A DNA stretch of 64,000 nt from Mesorhizobium sp. CA8 (lineage in GTDB: Bacteria > Pseudomonadota > Alphaproteobacteria > Rhizobiales > Rhizobiaceae): the NCBI RefSeq assembly GCF_020164955.1, contig NZ_JAIUHG010000007.1, positions 62,001 through 126,000 on the forward strand. Reading direction: 5' to 3'. Shown here piece after piece: positions 62,953 through 64,000 of this stretch. A model generated the notes under the pieces. The model worked only from the letters and a program-made list of their open reading frames with translations. It made no database searches and had not been told where the DNA came from. The position numbers and the translations under genes are program-made. The first letter of the stretch is position 1. Each line of letters begins with the position of its first letter.

Positions 62953-63103
62953 GTGGGAACCGCAACGCCGCTACCGCCGTTGAAACTGACCGGAAAACCG
63001 TGGCACGCGGGCATCAGCCGGGCGGCGAATGCATCGCAGTGGCGGCTTTCCCGGGTTGCGCTCGGCTGGCGTTGATGGTTTGTTGCCGCCCAGCGGAGAA
63101 CGA

Positions 63104-63451
63104 ATGATGCGCGAATCCCTCGGTCAAGACGAATACGGCTCGACCAGCCCCTTCGACCCGGACGACCTGCCCAATCTCAATGCGATGGGGCCGGCGATGG
63201 GCGGCGGCAATGATTTCGAGAAATACGCGGTCGCCGTCATTATCGTCTTCGGCGCGCTGATCATCGGCGGCCTGATGGCCGCCTCCATGTCCTTCGGCCA
63301 TCGCAACGGCTTCCTGTTCGCGCTAGGCGGCGCTACCGCGGCCTGGATTTCCGGCAATGCGCTGCTGCTCGACCGGCCGCGCATCTATGCGCTGTTCGTC
63401 GCCATTGCCGCCGTCATGCTGATCGCTTCGACCATCACGCTGGTCATCTAA
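63104..63451 (+). CDS. Small membrane protein of unknown function (115 aa)
   Basis: The start at ATG 63104 has a GGAGA site. The 115-residue protein has a hydrophilic, acidic first 45 residues (STSPFDPDDLPNLNAMGPAM), then three hydrophobic spans (VAVIIVFGALIIGGLMAAS, GFLFALGGATAAWISGNAL, ALFVAIAAVMLIASTITLV). No family is recognised. It is convergent with the gamma-glutamyltransferase gene and the stop codons overlap by four bases. Confidence 0.65.
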   Translation: MMRESLGQDEYGSTSPFDPDDLPNLNAMGPAMGGGNDFEKYAVAVIIVFGALIIGGLMAASMSFGHRNGFLFALGGATAAWISGNALLLDRPRIYALFVAIAAVMLIASTITLVI

Positions 63452-64000
63452 TATCCCAGCGCCTCGCCGGCGGCCGCGCGGCTGTCGATGGCGCCATTGT
63501 AGCGGGCGCCGCCGCCCTTCTCGATCTCCGCCAGGCCCTTGCCGCCGACCAGGATGCCCGCGGCCTGCCCCCAGGTCTGGTCGCTCAAGTCGAGATGGTA
63601 GCCCATTCCGGCAAGCAGCCGCTCCGTGTCCGGCGACAGCCCGAAAGGCTCGACATAGAGAGTGTCCGGCAGCCATTGATGATGGATGCGCGGCGCGTCG
63701 ATCGCCTGCTGGATGTCCATGCCGTGATCGATGACGTTGACGATCGCCTCCAGCGTGATGGTGATGATGCGCGAGCCGCCGGGACTGCCGATGACCAGGA
63801 ACGGATTGCCGTCCTTCGTGACGATCGTCGGGCTCATCGAGGATAAGGGCGTCTTCCTCGGCTGGATGGCGTTGGCCTCGCCCTGGACCAATCCATAGAG
63901 GTTGGGCACGCCGGGCTTCTGAGTGAAATCGTCCATCTCGTTGTTGAGCAGGATGCCGGTGCCGCCGGCGACGACGCCGGCGCCGAAGGAGCCGTTCAGC
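63448..64000 (-). CDS. ggt: Gamma-glutamyltransferase, C-terminal part (cut by window end)
   Basis: The frame enters from the right edge and covers about 183 C-terminal residues. GTGILLNNEMDDF, NAIQPRKTPLSSMSPTIV and IGSPGGSRIITITLEAI are hallmark motifs of the small subunit of gamma-glutamyltransferase, which cleaves glutathione and other gamma-glutamyl compounds in the periplasm. The autoprocessing threonine and the large subunit lie beyond the window. The end IDSRAAAGEALGY is typical. Confidence 0.93.
   Translation of the reverse strand, partial: LNGSFGAGVVAGGTGILLNNEMDDFTQKPGVPNLYGLVQGEANAIQPRKTPLSSMSPTIVTKDGNPFLVIGSPGGSRIITITLEAIVNVIDHGMDIQQAIDAPRIHHQWLPDTLYVEPFGLSPDTERLLAGMGYHLDLSDQTWGQAAGILVGGKGLAEIEKGGGARYNGAIDSRAAAGEALGY

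Noticed and set aside
1..64000. CRISPR arrays, tRNA/rRNA genes, IS elements, prophage integrases
   Set aside because: No regularly spaced repeats, no tRNA-like fold beside an integrase, and no transposase or integrase motifs were found on either strand.

Overview
The window looks like a chromosomal or large-replicon segment of an alphaproteobacterium of the order Rhizobiales, most likely Mesorhizobium or a near relative. This is inferred from the high GC content, dense ATGA/TGATG-coupled operons, rhizobial mosaic intergenic repeats (three RIME-like copies), a dctA-dctBD locus with a textbook sigma-54 promoter, and a complete ehu/eut-doe ectoine catabolic cluster in the order known from rhizobia. 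No tRNA, rRNA, CRISPR array, IS element or prophage was seen.

Region 1 (1-21.8 kb) is part of a type VI secretion system (T6SS). A leftward vgrG operon (VgrG, a DUF6484 protein and a short TIGR02270-like protein) diverges from a rightward operon encoding FHA protein TagH, TssL with a fused OmpA domain, TssM, phosphatase PppA, receptor-type kinase PpkA, a DUF1036 protein and a membrane-anchored M23 endopeptidase/lytic transglycosylase fusion. TagH, PppA and PpkA form the threonine-phosphorylation switch. The sheath, baseplate, TssK, TssJ and ClpV genes are not in the window. Behind it lie small genes, an OmpA-like protein, a DUF6931 protein, and a leftward pair encoding an exported caspase-fold/Sel1 protein and a small Gly-rich lipoprotein.

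Region 2 (22-32 kb) has a MalT-type LuxR regulator, a class II histone-deacetylase-like amidohydrolase, a complete branched-chain/amide-type ABC transporter (Tat-exported binding protein, two ATPases, two permeases) and a convergent zinc-type oxidoreductase. It may import and deacylate an N-acylated compound.

Region 3 (32-45.5 kb) is the ectoine/hydroxyectoine catabolic cluster: leftward Lrp regulator-doeC-doeD and rightward enuR-ehuABCD-eutABC-doeA-doeB. Ehu imports the solute, EutABC converts hydroxyectoine to ectoine, DoeA and DoeB open the ring and deacetylate, and DoeD and DoeC convert diaminobutyrate to aspartate. A RIME-like repeat splits ehuAB from ehuCD.

Region 4 (45.5-52.4 kb) is a leftward cyoABCD-surf1-regB-regA operon: a bo3-type ubiquinol oxidase, its assembly factor and a redox-sensing two-component system. 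A divergent MFS transporter follows, across an intergenic region holding a perfect palindrome and an exact tandem repeat.

Region 5 (54-64 kb) is mixed: a nucleotide-sugar epimerase, small proteins, an rRNA pseudouridine synthase, a histidine phosphatase, the C4-dicarboxylate system dctA/dctBD, a small membrane protein and the 3' part of a gamma-glutamyltransferase gene cut by the window edge.
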